NCBI GenBank assembly: GCA_030180135.1
Contig: CM058236.1
Coordinates: 620,001 to 684,000 of the forward strand
Direction: 5' to 3'
Source: Orychophragmus violaceus
Taxonomy: Eukaryota; Streptophyta; Magnoliopsida; Brassicales; Brassicaceae
DNA length: 64,000 nt
Shown in pieces: positions 1 through 11,582 of the stretch; position 1 is the stretch's first letter, and each line of letters begins with the position of its first letter. Both the position numbers and the translations under genes were made by a program. The notes beneath the pieces are model-generated. The model worked only from the letters and a program-made list of their open reading frames with translations. It ran no database searches and was not told the DNA's origin.

Positions 1-2045
1 AATGATTCCATCCATTGCAGCCCGGTTTAGCTTATGTGAGAGAACATTTATGGCCATAACAAACAGTAACGGGGATAGAGAGCAACCCTGTCGGAGACCC
101 CGAGCACTAGAGAAGAAACCTTCGAGCTCACCATTAACACAGACTGAGAATGAGGCTGTGGTCATACAGCTCTCAATCCAATGAATAAACATCTCCGGGA
201 ACGCCATAGCTCGCAGCATATTGATAATAAAATCCCAACGAATAGTGTCACAAGCTTTTGTGATGTCGATCTTAAGAGCACTTCTTGGCGCTATCGTGTC
301 TTTGTGATAATCCTTTACAAGTTCAGTAGCCATCAGAACATTCTCAAGCAGCAGTCTACCTTCGATAAAGGCACTTTGATTGGGGAGCATCGCTTCCGGA
401 AGCAGAGGCTTCAAACGGTTTGCTAGAATCCGCGAAACAACTTTATATATCGTATTGCAGCAAGCAATAGGTCGGAAGTCTTTCATAGCAAGAACATCCG
501 TTTTCTTTGGGACAAGAGTTAGGATTGTGGCGTTGACTCCGCTTGGCATGAAACCATTCATAAAAAAAGATTGAACCGCATTAACAAAATCCTGACCGAC
601 AATTTCCCAAGCTGCCACAAAGAATTCTTTTGTATATCCATCCGGACCAGGCGTCTTCTCTGAAGGCATGGAGAGGAGAACACCTCTGATTTCATCTGCT
701 GTGACATCAATTTCAAGCTGCTCTGCAGTTGCCGCTGAACACTGATATTGCAGGAAACCATCAAGAGAATATTCATCAGTAGCATGTTGGGATGTGTTTT
801 GTAGAAAGTTCTTGTAGTACTCAACCGCATGATCTTTAATTGCCTTTGAATCTGTGATGACAGTCCCATCATCTAGAGTGAGGCTTCGGATTGCATTCCT
901 GGTACGTCTAATTTGCATCATTTATGAAAAAAACCAGTGTTCTTATCACCATGTTTCAACCACCGAATCCTTGATTTTTGTTTAAAGAACTGCTCTTCCA
1001 CATTCATAAGCTGTTGCCACTGATGAAGTGCTTCCGCCTCTGATACAAAGGTCTCCTCACAAGGATTTAGTAAAGCCTTCTTTTGCCTCTCACATAATGT
1101 ATCAAAAGCTTGTTTTGTTTTAGCCACAATGGCTCCATACTTCTCCTTGTTAAGGGCTCGCAGGAAAGGTTTTAAGAGCTTCAGCTTCTTACTAAACCGG
1201 TGCAAGGCTGAACGGGAGTGGAAGATCGGTTCTATTCCTTCCCAAAACGCTGAAACCGTATCCAAAAATCGCGGATCCTGAGCTAGATAATTGAAAAACT
1301 GGAAATGTCGCCTCTTACGATCATCGGCTGTACCAATTCGGACTACACAACGAGTATGGTCAGAGATTCCATTCGTCTCAAACGTTGCATGAGAAGCTGG
1401 ATATTGGTCCATCCATTTACTGTTCACTAGTGCCCTGTCCAGTTTTTTACCAATAGGGTCCGCCGATTGTTTATTCCACCACGTCAGCTGTGGACCCGCA
1501 TATCCCAAATCCGTTAACTCACAGTTCGCTACTAGCTGCTGAAATTCATGCATTCCTGCCTGATCACCCAATCCTTCTAAGACCTTTGAGTGTTCATTTG
1601 ATGACAATGTGACATTGTAATCCCCCATTAGAATCCATGGAAGATTCCAACTACCAAATAAGTCCTTGTTTTGTCGTATCTCATCCCATAGAGTTAGACG
1701 ATCTCTTCTGAAGTTCGAAGCGTAAATACAAGAACAAATGAAAATATCACCTCTACTTGTTTCCACTCCGATAGTAATAAGCTGTGGACTCTTATATAAG
1801 GCTGTGATTTTTACATCATCTCCCCACACGATCCAGATTCTACGAAGGCGATGGTAGTCATAGTTTGTTTCATAGTTCCATCCTGGAAATACTCTCTGTA
1901 AAATCTCCATACTGTTACCCTCCTGAACCCTTGTCTCCAACAGACAACCAAACGACGGTCTAAGTGAATTCAAAAACGAACGAACTTTATTTTGTTTGCG
2001 CATTTTGTTGAAACCTCGGACATTCCACGCAAAAAAGGTCATCAT
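1..2045 (-). pseudogene. LINE (L1-type) ORF2 fragment: endonuclease plus reverse transcriptase, one frameshift
   Basis: Read on the minus strand from 2045 down to the window edge. The first 375 codons (2045-918) start with MMTFFAWNVRGFN and give an AP-type endonuclease (LLETRV, WILMGDYN, DHTRCV), the enzyme that nicks target DNA for target-primed reverse transcription. The frame stops at about 918 just after GDKNTGFFHK. The neighbouring frame continues at once (MQIRRTRNAIRSL) and stays open to base 1 through the start of a reverse transcriptase (EKTPGPDGY, FRPIACCN, NQSAFIEGR, LRQGCSLSPLLF). A single-base indel near 920 therefore breaks ORF2. The catalytic YADD-type box and the RNase H/3' end lie beyond the left edge. 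ORF1 should lie above 2045 but is missing, because a Gypsy LTR fragment begins at 2099. The family call is firm; the copy is defective. Confidence 0.9.
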
Positions 2046-2098
2046 TTCATTAAGTTCCTCCGTGAGGAGGACTTCTTGGGTTGGGTTTGTTGGTTGTT

Positions 2099-2996
2099 CG
2101 ATCGCAACCGTCCGCGGAATGATCGCATCCGTTCGTAAGAACAGTCGCGTCCGTTCGCGGACGTACGGCTGATCTGCGGTACATGCGCCACACGATCACG
2201 GTACTATCGTGGTACATACGCCATGCGATCACGGTACGCTCGCGGGTCGATCAACGCATCCCTCGGGACAGTACGCGATCGGTCGTGAGTACGCGGACTG
2301 ACTTACGCGATAGCGTTCGTTGGACCGTGTCGACGACACACACGCTGGCACACGCGGACGACCGTGCGAACGTCTACGGACGAATGCTCGGACAAACGGA
2401 TCATGCGCACGGACGTACGCGGACGACCTTACGGTTGTACGTGAACGACCATACGGACGTGCCGCGGTTGGTCCAAATGAACGTCCGGGTCGTATGTTGG
2501 CCTAAGTGCATGGAACGGTTGGATTAGAAATACTTAGTCTTATATTGCGAATTGAATGGGAATAAAAGGGGATCATATAGAAATGAAATGTTAGGTTGTT
2601 AAGCCTTAACTTAAATAATATGATTCATGAAATGATTTGGTTTTCAGGTAACAAGGATGATCATGGGGATGACTCATCCTAGGCGCGGACAAGACCGAGA
2701 CGAGTGGTGTAATAGATAGACATTGTACTTAGGACCAAATACTATTAGCATAATGCGGATTGACTACATTGTATTGGTACCTTTGCGTTTATTAATAAAA
2801 TGTCTATTTGCCTTATTGATCTTGCTTAGAATTGTTAGAATGGAATGAATGAATGAATGAATGGAATGAATGTTTTTAAGGAATTTGGCTAAGTATAAAA
2901 TGATTAGGGTTGAGGTTTCCAAAAGAACCTCAACTTAGAACGGATTAGATAGTGGAACGTCCGTCTTGGGCCTATGGCCGGGATGGGGTGTTTCAC
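2099..2996 (+). repeat. 5'-truncated LTR of the Gypsy family at 28125-37241
   Basis: This stretch aligns to about bases 29171-30119 of the complete Gypsy LTR, from CGATCGCAACCGTCC through the CpG-rich repeats to the shared end GGGATGGGGTGTTTCA. Roughly the first 1045 bp of the 1995-bp LTR are absent. No primer-binding site or internal sequence follows 2996. It is therefore a truncated solo LTR, or the relic of an older copy, abutting the LINE at the left. It differs from the other copy by many substitutions and small indels, so it is older than the complete element. Confidence 0.85.
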
Positions 2997-3377
2997 AACA
3001 TCCTCCCATCTTGTATCAATATGCAAGGCAGAGGAAGAAGGCCCAACTTGGAGAGTCGAATGTTCAGGAGATTCACAAGGCAACGGAAGGATGACGTGGA
3101 ATCGTTGGAAGGAGTGAGAAGAGGAATAAGGAATAATCATGGGATCCGTGCAACGGTATTGCACATGGCATGTCGGGTTGTTGTTTTCTTTTGGTCGAGT
3201 ATTGCTATTTAGTAGAGTTGGGATTTCCCTTTGTAAGGTATGGAATCATTTACTGAGTTTGTTGGAGAAGGAGAGACTCCTTTGTTCTCTCCAGTGAACT
3301 TGGTGAGTTGATTTGATGAATAAACGTACTATTCAGTAATTTCTTTGTGTTTACAGTTTGGTGATCAAGTTTCTTAA
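2997..3377. other. Unassigned spacer
   Basis: No convincing coding region is seen. The last 150 bp contain a pyrimidine-rich run ending TTTGTGTTTACAG near 3357, which looks like a plant splice acceptor or the end of a Copia LTR. No primer-binding site follows, so I leave it unassigned. Confidence 0.4.
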
Positions 3378-3453
3378 CAGAATGATCCCCATACCAGCCA
3401 AGTTGCTGTGGTGGATTCTCTCAAAGCTCTTGGCTATTACAGCTTTCACTCCC
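3378..3453 (-). pseudogene. Aconitate hydratase exon fragment (downstream piece)
   Basis: On the minus strand the translation reads GVKAVIAKSFERIHHSNLAG followed by MGII, the aconitase segment that normally follows the DWAAKGPMLL block. The companion upstream exon lies at 25574-25664 on the same strand. The two pieces were adjacent, separated by a short intron, before Copia A1 inserted between them (TSD GATAG at 3514-3518 and 25548-25552). The expected acceptor AG before GVKA is not present, and the reading leaves the aconitase consensus after GMGII, so this is a broken fragment. Aconitase isomerises citrate to isocitrate; no function is expected here. Confidence 0.8.
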
Positions 3454-3518
3454 AAATTTTTGGTTACCTTAGTTATGATACAGGGTTTTAACATGATACA
3501 ACTAAAATATGATGATAG

Positions 3519-4228
3519 TGTTGGGAATGTCCTGAAATCTATTGTACTTACTCTAAGTGAAAGTTGTATTGTCGAGATGAGACAGTCATTTGATACTGGG
3601 CAATCATAATGCTTTGCTAGAAGCCACTTATGATCAATGAGTTTAGAACTCATCGCTAGTATTATATGATCCTACAGGGTCACACACCTAAGCAAATTGA
3701 ATATAATATATGAGGTTGATCATTAGTGTAATGATCTGGTGAATTTATATTTGATATACATTCAATAGCGAGTTTCTGAGGCAGTGTCGATCGACACAAT
3801 GGTGTGTCGATCGACACACATCGCGAACCAAAATGCTGATTTTGGTTTATGACTTAATTAATTGCGGTTAGTTCCTTGGTTAATTAGGTCGTGATAAAAG
3901 TCGATATATATGAGATATATGCACGACTTTTACAGGTACGGTACTCAATTTACAGCCACCTCAGAGAAACTGAGAAACCTCTAAGAGATCTGATCTCTAC
4001 GGCACTAGCATTCCGTCCGTTCCAGTTTGTGCGTGTGGATACCAGTAGAGGCGCAGCACTTGAGGCGCTATTTAATCTCGAATCCCTATTCACTTTCCGC
4101 TGCATAATCATCCATGTATATTCGAGATTCTCTGTAGATTCAATTATAAACATGAACCCTAGATCCTAGGCTATGGAATTTATACTTAGGGTTGCCTAAT
4201 GTGATTAGAACCGCTAGAAATTCCTTCA
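3519..4228 (+). repeat. 5' LTR of Copia A1
   Basis: 710 bp, TG...CA. It carries three consecutive inverted repeats. H1 is GTGTCGATCGACAC twice (3784-3797, 3804-3817) around a 6-base loop. H2 is AACCAAAAT/ATTTTGGTT (3826-3834, 3839-3847). H3 is AAAAGTCG/CGACTTTT (3896-3903, 3924-3931) enclosing a TATATATG stretch that may be the TATA region. Near the 3' end, TCCATGTATATT at 4111 is the counterpart of CCAGGTATATT in the 3' LTR, a possible splice donor altered at its -1 base. Confidence 0.93.
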
Positions 4229-4229
4229 G

Positions 4230-4241
4230 TGGTATCAGAGC
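4230..4241 (+). other. Primer-binding site (initiator tRNA-Met) of A1
   Basis: TGGTATCAGAGC, one base after the LTR, is complementary to the 3' end of plant initiator tRNA-Met, the usual primer for Copia minus-strand synthesis. Confidence 0.92.
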
Positions 4242-4393
4242 CTTAGGGTTCCAGTTGAATCTATAGCATGTTGATTAGATTAGTTGAATCTGGATCGTTG
4301 TACATATGATATATGCATCCTAAATTGAGTTTTGATCAAAGTAATCTCGTTTTAGAGTTTTTTGTTCGAAAACGATTCTAGGGTTTTTCGCAT

Positions 4394-4777
4394 GGTGTCG
4401 ATCGATACCAATCCGGTGTCGATCGACACAAAATGAAAAACCCGATTAAAATTTTAGGTTTCGATCAAAGATTGAAGTTCCCGATGCCCTATAGTGACGA
4501 TCGACACAAGAGTTGTGTCGGTCGACACACACCTTGCGAATAAGTTTAATCGGTTCAATTGGATTGGACCGGTTATCGAGCTTGGTTAAAATTGGTTAAA
4601 CCGCTTAGAACGGTTTATTGCGATTGGTTTGATTTGGTTGGCGTCGACTGACACTAATGTAGTGTCGATCGACACTGACCGGTTATCGAAACCGGATCAA
4701 TTGGATTGATCGGTTATCGCAAAATTGGTTTTGGTAGGATTGTGTCGACCGACGCTAAAGTAGTGTCGGTCGACACA
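4394..4777 (+). repeat. Array of four CGATCGA inverted repeats in the A1 leader
   Basis: Four pairs of 12-16 bp arms centred on CGATCGA or CGGTCGA occur at 4394-4430, 4494-4529, 4641-4676 and 4741-4777. The five-base loops are AATCC, AGAGT, AATGT and AAAGT. Each pair can fold as a hairpin of about 11-15 bp, with G-U pairs counted for RNA. The same four loops recur in the same order in the A2 leader, where several arm sequences differ but still pair. See the findings for interpretation. Confidence 0.75.
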
Positions 4778-5376
4778 GGATCCGATGGTTTCGGTTATTG
4801 AACCTGAAATCATAGAACCGAACCAAAATTAAACCCAATTCTTAGAATAATTAAAACTTAATAAAATTAGTTGTTTTAAACAGTTCCGTTCCTCAACTAA
4901 ATATCAAGTAAATCTCGATGTCTTCCCGATCTTGTCAACTGTCAAGACTCATTTCATTGTGCGATAGACTTGTAGTGCAAGGTGTCCACAATTACATGAG
5001 TAAGGCAGGAGGTAATCGTATTGATAGGCTTGCAGTGCAAGGCGTCAACAATTACATGACTTAAGAGATTGGTTTACTTGACTGGGCCATCAAAATCAGT
5101 TTGGGCCCAGAGACATCGGGTGGATTGGACATGAGATGTCAATCCACAACCAAGAGTTATATTAGATATAACTGGCAAAGTTGTTGCTTACCTAGATAGC
5201 TGAAATTTGGGCGATGAGCCAAAGCTCACTCAAGTTTTAGTGAAGTATGGGTCTTGGATCATTATATTCATTTGAAGAAACATTGTTCTGAATATAATGC
5301 GAGTTTTCTTAATAGTTAAGATTTCTCATTTCTTGAACATCATAACTAAACCTCATTCCTTTCTTTCATTTCAGCT

Positions 5377-8300
5377 ATGACTAACACTCATCACAATACT
5401 TTCTCCCTGCGATACGTCCTTGAGAAGGACAAGTTAAATGGATCCAACTTTCTCGAATGGTATCGGAACTTGAGAATTGTTCTCAAGCAGGAGAAAAAAT
5501 ACTATGTCTTGGAAAATGTTCTCCCTGAAAAACCGAGGACCAATGCCGCACATGCAGAAAGGAGTGCTTGGGATAAGCATTCTAATGATGTGGTCGATGT
5601 GTGTTGTCTCATGTTAGCTACCATGAACTCGGACTTGCAGAAGCAATTCGAGAACGTGGAGTCACCAATGGAGATGATCACTAGCTTGAAAAGTATGTTT
5701 CAGGAGCAGGCACGAACTGAGAGATACCAGACGGTTAAGTCTCTCATTGAATGCAAGCTACCAAAGGACGGTCCAGTTAGTCCTCATGTCATAAAGATGA
5801 TGGGTTATATTGATAACCTGGGGAAACTGGATTGTCCCATTAGCCAAGAGTTGGCTACTGACATCATCCTGCAGTCACTGCCGTCAAGCTATGATCAATT
5901 TGTTATGAACTATAAGATGAACAACTTGACGAAGACGTTGACTGAACTGCATGGCATGCTCAAGACAGCCGAGCCTAATATCAAGAAGGGCACCCCAAAT
6001 GTACTTATGGTGCAAGGGGGTAAGAAGTTTAAGAAACTTGGCAAGGACAAGGGAAAGGGCAAGGCCGTCCAGATTGCGAATCAGGATAAGCCTGTGTCTT
6101 CTTCCAAACCCAAGCCCAGCCCATCTGAGACTGATAAGTGCCATTACTGTAATGAGCTTGGGCATTGGAAGAGAAACTGCAACAAATTCTTGGAAGAGAA
6201 AAAGAAGAAGAAGAAGACTTTCGAGACTTCATCTTCAGGTATTTATGTTATAGAAGTAAATGTTACTACCTCTGGTTCTACTTCTTGGTTATTGGATACC
6301 GGCTGTGGTGCTCATATTTGTACAAATATGCAGGGCCTAAGCAACAGTAGGACTTTGGAGAAAGGACAAGTGGGCCTGCGCGTGGGAAATGGAGCAAGAG
6401 TTGCTGCATTAGCCGTAGGAACATTTCATTTGTCTTTACCTTCTGGCTTGGTTTTAGAACTCAATAATTGCTACTATGTACCTGCTATAAGCAGAAATAT
6501 TATTTCTATTTCTTGTTTAGATTTGGAAGGATATCAGTTTTCAATTAAGAATAAATGTTGTTCATTTGATTATAATAATATATTTTATGGTAGCAGTCCA
6601 TTAGAGAATGAACTTTATGTTCTAAACCAAAGCATGCCTATCTATAACATTAGTACCAAGAGATTCAAGTCAAATGACACGAATCAAACCTTTCTCTGGC
6701 ATTGTCGTTTGGGCCACATAAATGAGAAACGGATTCAGAAGCTCCATAGTGATGGGCTTTTGGGCTCATTTGATTACGAATCATGTGAGAAATGCGAATC
6801 TTGTTTATTGGGTAAAATGACAAAGGCCCCTTTCAACAAACAAAATGAAAGGGCCAATGACTTATTGGGCCTTATACATACTGATGTGTGCGGCCCAATG
6901 AGCATTAGTGCCAGAGGAAACTTTCGGTACTTCATTACCTTTACTGATGACTTCAGTAGATATGGCTTTGTCTATCTAATGAGACACAAGTCGGAATCTT
7001 TTGAAAAGTTCAAAGAATTCCAAAATGAAGTACAGAATCAACTTGGCAAAAGTATTAAAGCTCTTCGATCAGATCGTGGAGGTGAATACTTAAGCCAAGA
7101 ATTTAGTGATCATCTGAGAGATTGTGGAATTGTTTCACAACTCACTCCTCCTGGAACGCCCCAATGGAATGGAGTTTCCGAGAGGAGGAATCGGACTTTA
7201 TTAGATATGGTTCGATCAATGATGAGTCACTCAGATCTTCCATTATCCTTCTGGGGATATGCTCTAGAAACGTCTGCGTTTACACTAAATAGGGCTCCAT
7301 CAAAGTTAGTTGCAAAGACACCACATGAGATGTGGACTGGAAATGTTCCTAGCTTGTCTTTCCTGAAGATTTGGGGTAGTGAGGCTTATGTTAAGCGATT
7401 AATCACTGATAAGCTCAAACCAAAATTTGATAAATGCTACTTCGTTGGTTATCCAAAGGAAACCAAGGCTTACTACTTTTACAACCAATCCGAGAACAAA
7501 GTGTTTGTTGCTCGGAACTGCGTCTTTCTTGAAAGAGAGTTTCTTTCCAAGAAGAACAGTGGGAGTAAAGTACAACTCGAAGAAATTCGAGAACCACAGG
7601 AGACCACTCAACCCATTGAAGAAGAGCATCAGTTGGATCTACAAAGAGTTGTAGAAACCACACCTGTGGAGCCTGAAGTTCGCAGATCCGAAAGGATCCG
7701 TCACGAGCCCGAGAGATATGGATTTCTCGTAACTAATTGTCATGATCTGTTGATCATTGACAGTGACGAGCCTGCGAATTTTGAAGAAGCGATGATGAGC
7801 CCTGACTCCGAAAAGTGGCTGAAAGCCGCTGAATCCGAAATGGGATCCATGTCACACAACCAAGTGTGGACTTTGGTTGATTTACCCGATGGTGCAAAAG
7901 CAATTGAGTGTAAATGGATTTTCAAGAAGAAAATTGATGTGGATGGTAATATTCAGATATACAAAGCTAGGTTGGTGGCAAAAGGTTTCAAGCAAATTCA
8001 TGGTATTGACTATGAAGAAACCTATTCCCCAGTTGATATGCTTAAGTCTATTCGGATTCTCCTAGCAACCGCCGCTCATTATGATTATGAGATCTGGCAG
8101 ATGGATGTGAAAACAGCTTTCCTTAATGGAATTCTGGAAAAGGATGTGTACATGACACAACCTGAAGGTTTCATTGATCCTAAAGCTGCTAGGAAGGTAT
8201 GCAAGCTTCATCGATCCATTTATGGATTGAAGCAAGCATCTCGGAATTGGAGTCTTCATTTTGATGAAGCGGTCAAAAAGTTTGATTTCATCAGGAATGA

Positions 8301-9342
8301 AGAGGAACCGTGTGTTTACAAGAAGACTAGTGGGAGCGCAGTTGCATTTCTCGTATTGTATGTAGATGACATACTCCTTCTCGGAAATGACATTCCGCTG
8401 CTTCAGTCTGTTAAGACTTGGCTTGGAAGTTGTTTTTCAATGTAAGACATGGGAGAAGCCACATACATTCTTGGAATAAGAATCTATAGAGATAGATTGA
8501 ACAAGTTAATTGGATTGTGTCAAGATACTTATATTGATAAGGTCTTACACAGGTTCAGTATGCATGATTCCAAGAAGGGCTTCATACCAATGTCTTATGG
8601 CATTACTCTTAGCAAGAAGCAGTGTCCTTCGATACCTGCTGAGCGAGAGCGCATGGGTAGGATTCCTTATGCTTCTGCTCTAGGATCCATCATGTATGTC
8701 ATGCTCTGCACTCGTCCAGATGTTGCATGTGCTTTAAGTATGACAAGTAGATACCAATCTGATTCAGGTGAAAGTCATTGGACAGCTGTCAAGAACATCC
8801 TGAAGTATTTGAGAAATACTAAGGATAAGTTCTTGGTTTACGGAGGAAGTGATGAGCTTGTAGTAAGTGGTTACACAGACGCAAGTTTTCAGACGAACAA
8901 AGATGATTTCCGATCATAATCAGGTTACGTCTTTTGTCTAAATGGCGGTGCAGTTAGTTGGAAGAGTTCCAAGCAGGACACCGTAGCAGATTCCACGACC
9001 GCAGCTGAGTACCTCTCCGCTTCTGAAGCGGCAAAGGAGGCTGTTTGGATTAAGAAGTTCATCACTGAACTTGGTGTGGTTCCTAGTATTTCTGAGCCAG
9101 TGGCTTTGTATTGTGACAACAATGGAGCCATTGCGCTGGCGAAGGAACCTAGGTCACACCTGAAGTCCAAACATATAGAGAGGAGGTATCACCTTATCCG
9201 TGATATCATTAATAGAGGAGATGTGAAGATCAGCAGAGTCCCGACGGATGAGAATGTTGATGATCCTTTGACTAAACCTCTCCCAAGGCCTAAGCATGAG
9301 AGTCACACTGCTGCTATAGGCATTAGATTTCTTAAGATATGA
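5377..9342 (+). pseudogene. Copia A1 gag-pol, two in-frame stops
   Basis: One frame covers the whole polyprotein (1322 codons with the stop). It contains a gag/UBN2-like region, a CCHC knuckle (CHYCNELGHWKRNC), protease (LLDTGCGAHI), integrase zinc motif (HCRLGH...CEKCESC), the DDE core (HTDVCGPM, LRSDRGGEY, NGVSERRNRT), reverse transcriptase (LYVDDILL) and RNase H ending in DPLTKPLPR. The frame is interrupted by TAA at 8443-8445, where relatives read K of the MKDMGEA motif, and by TAA at 8917-8919, where relatives read Q of FRSQSGY. No frameshift is evident, so A1 is lightly damaged: two point nonsense mutations remove RNase H and part of the reverse transcriptase. The ATG at 5377 is chosen because it sits directly after the conserved TTTCAG. 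Confidence 0.93.
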
Positions 9343-10164
9343 TCTTGATTTCAGTGGGAGTTGTTTTTATTTTAGTTATGTTATGGTGTTCATGTAGACA
9401 TATTATGGTTATGATATTTTAATGAAATTTGTTTCAGTATTATTAATTATGTTATTAAATAATAGTCCCAAAGTAATTTATGACATTTTATAGGTCATCA
9501 AGTATGTGACTTGATCATGAGACCCTATAAGTAATAGATGACATAAATTACGTAGGTCCCTAGTCAAGGTTGTTAAAATGGGACATTAATAACCGCGTAA
9601 GACTAGTATGTGAGGTGACTGATGACTATGTTTCATGAAGTCATTTAATAAGAGTATTAAAGTCAATCACATAGATATATGTTAGAGAACATAGTATCGG
9701 ACTTGACCCGTTAATATGAACTCTACAAGATAGTTAAATGAGTGTCATAAGAGTTTCTCATTACGACTATAGAGTATAGTCCTTAGACCTGAGTTCATCA
9801 TGTTTTCTTGCATATGGATTGGTCCGTCTTGACTTTGTCAAACGTCAGCCATAACAGGTGACTATAAAGACACTGATTGGGCGTATCATGAAGTGTGAAA
9901 GGAACATGGATGGAACAAGATGGGATTTGTCCCTCCTATATAACAAGAGATAAATATCTCAGGGCCTATCGAAGATTTGATACTGAGAAATGCGTGGCCG
10001 CGCTCAAACGAGGTGATTGTCAGTCGTTTGTTTTATCAGTATAAATCAGATTTCTATAAACATGATCTAGCTTAATAAGGATGACACAGTTCTTGCCTTA
10101 TGCCAGATCGAGATATAGAGACAAAGGATTATAGGAATAGATGATTCCAGTACAAGTGGGAGAT
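9343..10164 (+). other. A1 3' untranslated region and polypurine tract
   Basis: This non-coding stretch of about 820 bp, AT-rich, lies between the pol stop and the 3' LTR and is shared with A2 (15740-16542). The polypurine tract CAAGTGGGAGAT (10153-10164), which primes plus-strand DNA synthesis, directly abuts the LTR. Confidence 0.8.
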
Positions 10165-10321
10165 TGTTGGGAATGTCCTGAAATCTATTGTACTTACTCT
10201 AAGTGAAAGTTGTATTGTCGAGATGAGACAGTCATATGATACTGGGCAATGATAATGCTTTGCTAGAAGCCACTTATGATCAATGAGTTTAGAACTCATT
10301 GCTAGTATTATATGATCCTAC
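10165..10321 (+). repeat. 3' LTR of A1, segment 1
   Basis: This is the first 157 bp of the A1 3' LTR, matching 3519 onward. It stops at ...GATCCTAC where A2 inserted. CCTAC (10317-10321) is the first copy of the A2 target duplication; the second copy is 17223-17227. Confidence 0.93.
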
Positions 10322-11002
10322 TGTTGGGAATGTCCTGAAATCTATTGTACTTGCTCTAAGTGAAAGTCGTATAGTCGAGATGAGACAATCACATAACACT
10401 AGGTTGTCATAACGCTTTGCTAGAAGCCACTTATGATCAATGAGTTGAGAACTCATTGCTAGTGTTATATGATCCTACAGGGTCACACACCTAAGTAAAC
10501 TGGACGTTAAAGACGAGGTTGATCATTAATGTAATGATCTAGTGAATGCATATTTGATATGCATTCGATATCAATATTCTGGGGCAGTGTCGATCGATGC
10601 AAAGAGTGCATCGATCGATGCAACTCGCGGATTACCAGATTAATTCGGTTTAATCGCTGGTTAATTCCGTTATGGTTTAAGTCGACATATATAAGATATA
10701 TGGTCGACCTAAACTGTTTTTTAACTGAATTGACAGCCACCAGAACTTGAAGAGAAACCTCTGAAGAGATTGGATCTCTATAGGCACTAGCATCCCTTTT
10801 GTTCAGTTTGTGTGCGTGTGGATACCAGTTGAGGCGCAGCATTTGAGGCGCTCTAGATCTCGATTATCTGCAAATATTCCGCTGCTAATCACCAGGTAAT
10901 TCTTGAGATCCCAATGATTCAATTACATGAACCTTAGATCCTAGGCTTGGAATTCAAACCAGGATTGCCTAATTGGATTAGGATCTGCTAGAAATTCCTT
11001 CA
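10322..11002 (+). repeat. 5' LTR of Copia A2
   Basis: 681 bp. H1 is the pair TCGATCGATGCA / TGCATCGATCGA around AAGAG near 10590-10620. H2 (ACCAG...CTGGT) and H3 (GTCGAC...GTCGAC around ATATAT) follow at the same spacing as in A1 but with different bases. A donor-like CACCAG|GTAATT lies at 10896. Confidence 0.93.
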
Positions 11003-11003
11003 G

Positions 11004-11015
11004 TGGTATCAGAGC
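11004..11015 (+). other. Primer-binding site (initiator tRNA-Met) of A2
   Basis: TGGTATCAGAGC, one base after the 5' LTR, as in the other Copia elements here. Confidence 0.9.
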
Positions 11016-11163
11016 TTTAGGGTTCCATTGAATCTGTAGCATGTTGATTAGATTGGTTGAATCTGGATCTCTGTATGATTGATACAAGCATGCTAAAACT
11101 CGTTTTGATCAAAGTAACCTAGTTTAGGGTTTTGTTCGAAAAACGTTTTAGGGTTTTTCGCAT

Positions 11164-11582
11164 GGTGTCGATCGATGCCAATCCGGAATCGATCGACACA
11201 GGGCGAAAACCCGAATAAAATTTATGGTTTTTTCGCATGGTGTCGATCGATGCCAGATTGGCATCGATCGACACAGGGCGAAAACCCGAATAAAACTTAT
11301 GTTTCGCCTAGTGTCGATCGACGCAAGAGTTGTGTTGGTCGACACAGACCTCGCGAGATTGATGAATCGGTTCAATTGGATTGGACCGGTTATCGAGCTT
11401 GGTTAATGATGGTTAAACACTAAGAATGGTTTATTGCGATTGGGTTGGTATCGACCGATGCTAATGTAGCATCGATCGACACTGACCGGTACTCAAAACC
11501 GGATCAATTGGATTGATCGGTTATCGCAGATTGGTTTTGGTTAATCTACATCGATCGACACTAAAGTAGTGTCGGTCTACAC
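11164..11582 (+). repeat. Array of five CGATCGA inverted repeats in the A2 leader
   Basis: Pairs lie at 11164-11200, 11239-11275, 11310-11346, 11449-11483 and 11548-11582. The first unit, with about 77 bp of flanking sequence, has been tandemly duplicated relative to A1. The second pair is a perfect 15-bp stem: GTGTCGATCGATGCC (11240-11254), loop AGATT, and its exact reverse complement (11260-11274). Neither arm is itself a palindrome. Confidence 0.75.

Larger units (their letters stand above)
4116..5374 (+). other. Candidate leader intron of Copia A1
   Basis: A donor-like GTATAT lies in U5 (4116) and a strong acceptor TTTCATTTCAG ends at 5374, two bases before the gag ATG. The same pair occurs in A2 (10896 to 12171), B (24477 down to 22810, minus strand), C (41432 to 43113) and D (58266 to 60073). 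Splicing would remove the primer site, the leader inverted repeats and upstream ATGs from the translated mRNA. The site conservation is visible; splicing itself is inference. A1's own donor has CAT|GT in place of CAG|GT. Confidence 0.45.

Noticed and set aside
2997..3361. A solo Copia LTR ending TTTGTGTTTACA
   Set aside because: No matching TG start, no TSD and no primer site could be identified.
3784..4777. CRISPR-like look of the regularly repeated CGATCGA palindromes
   Set aside because: Plant nuclear DNA, arms vary, spacers are loops of 5-6 bases and inter-unit gaps are irregular. They belong to a Copia LTR and leader.
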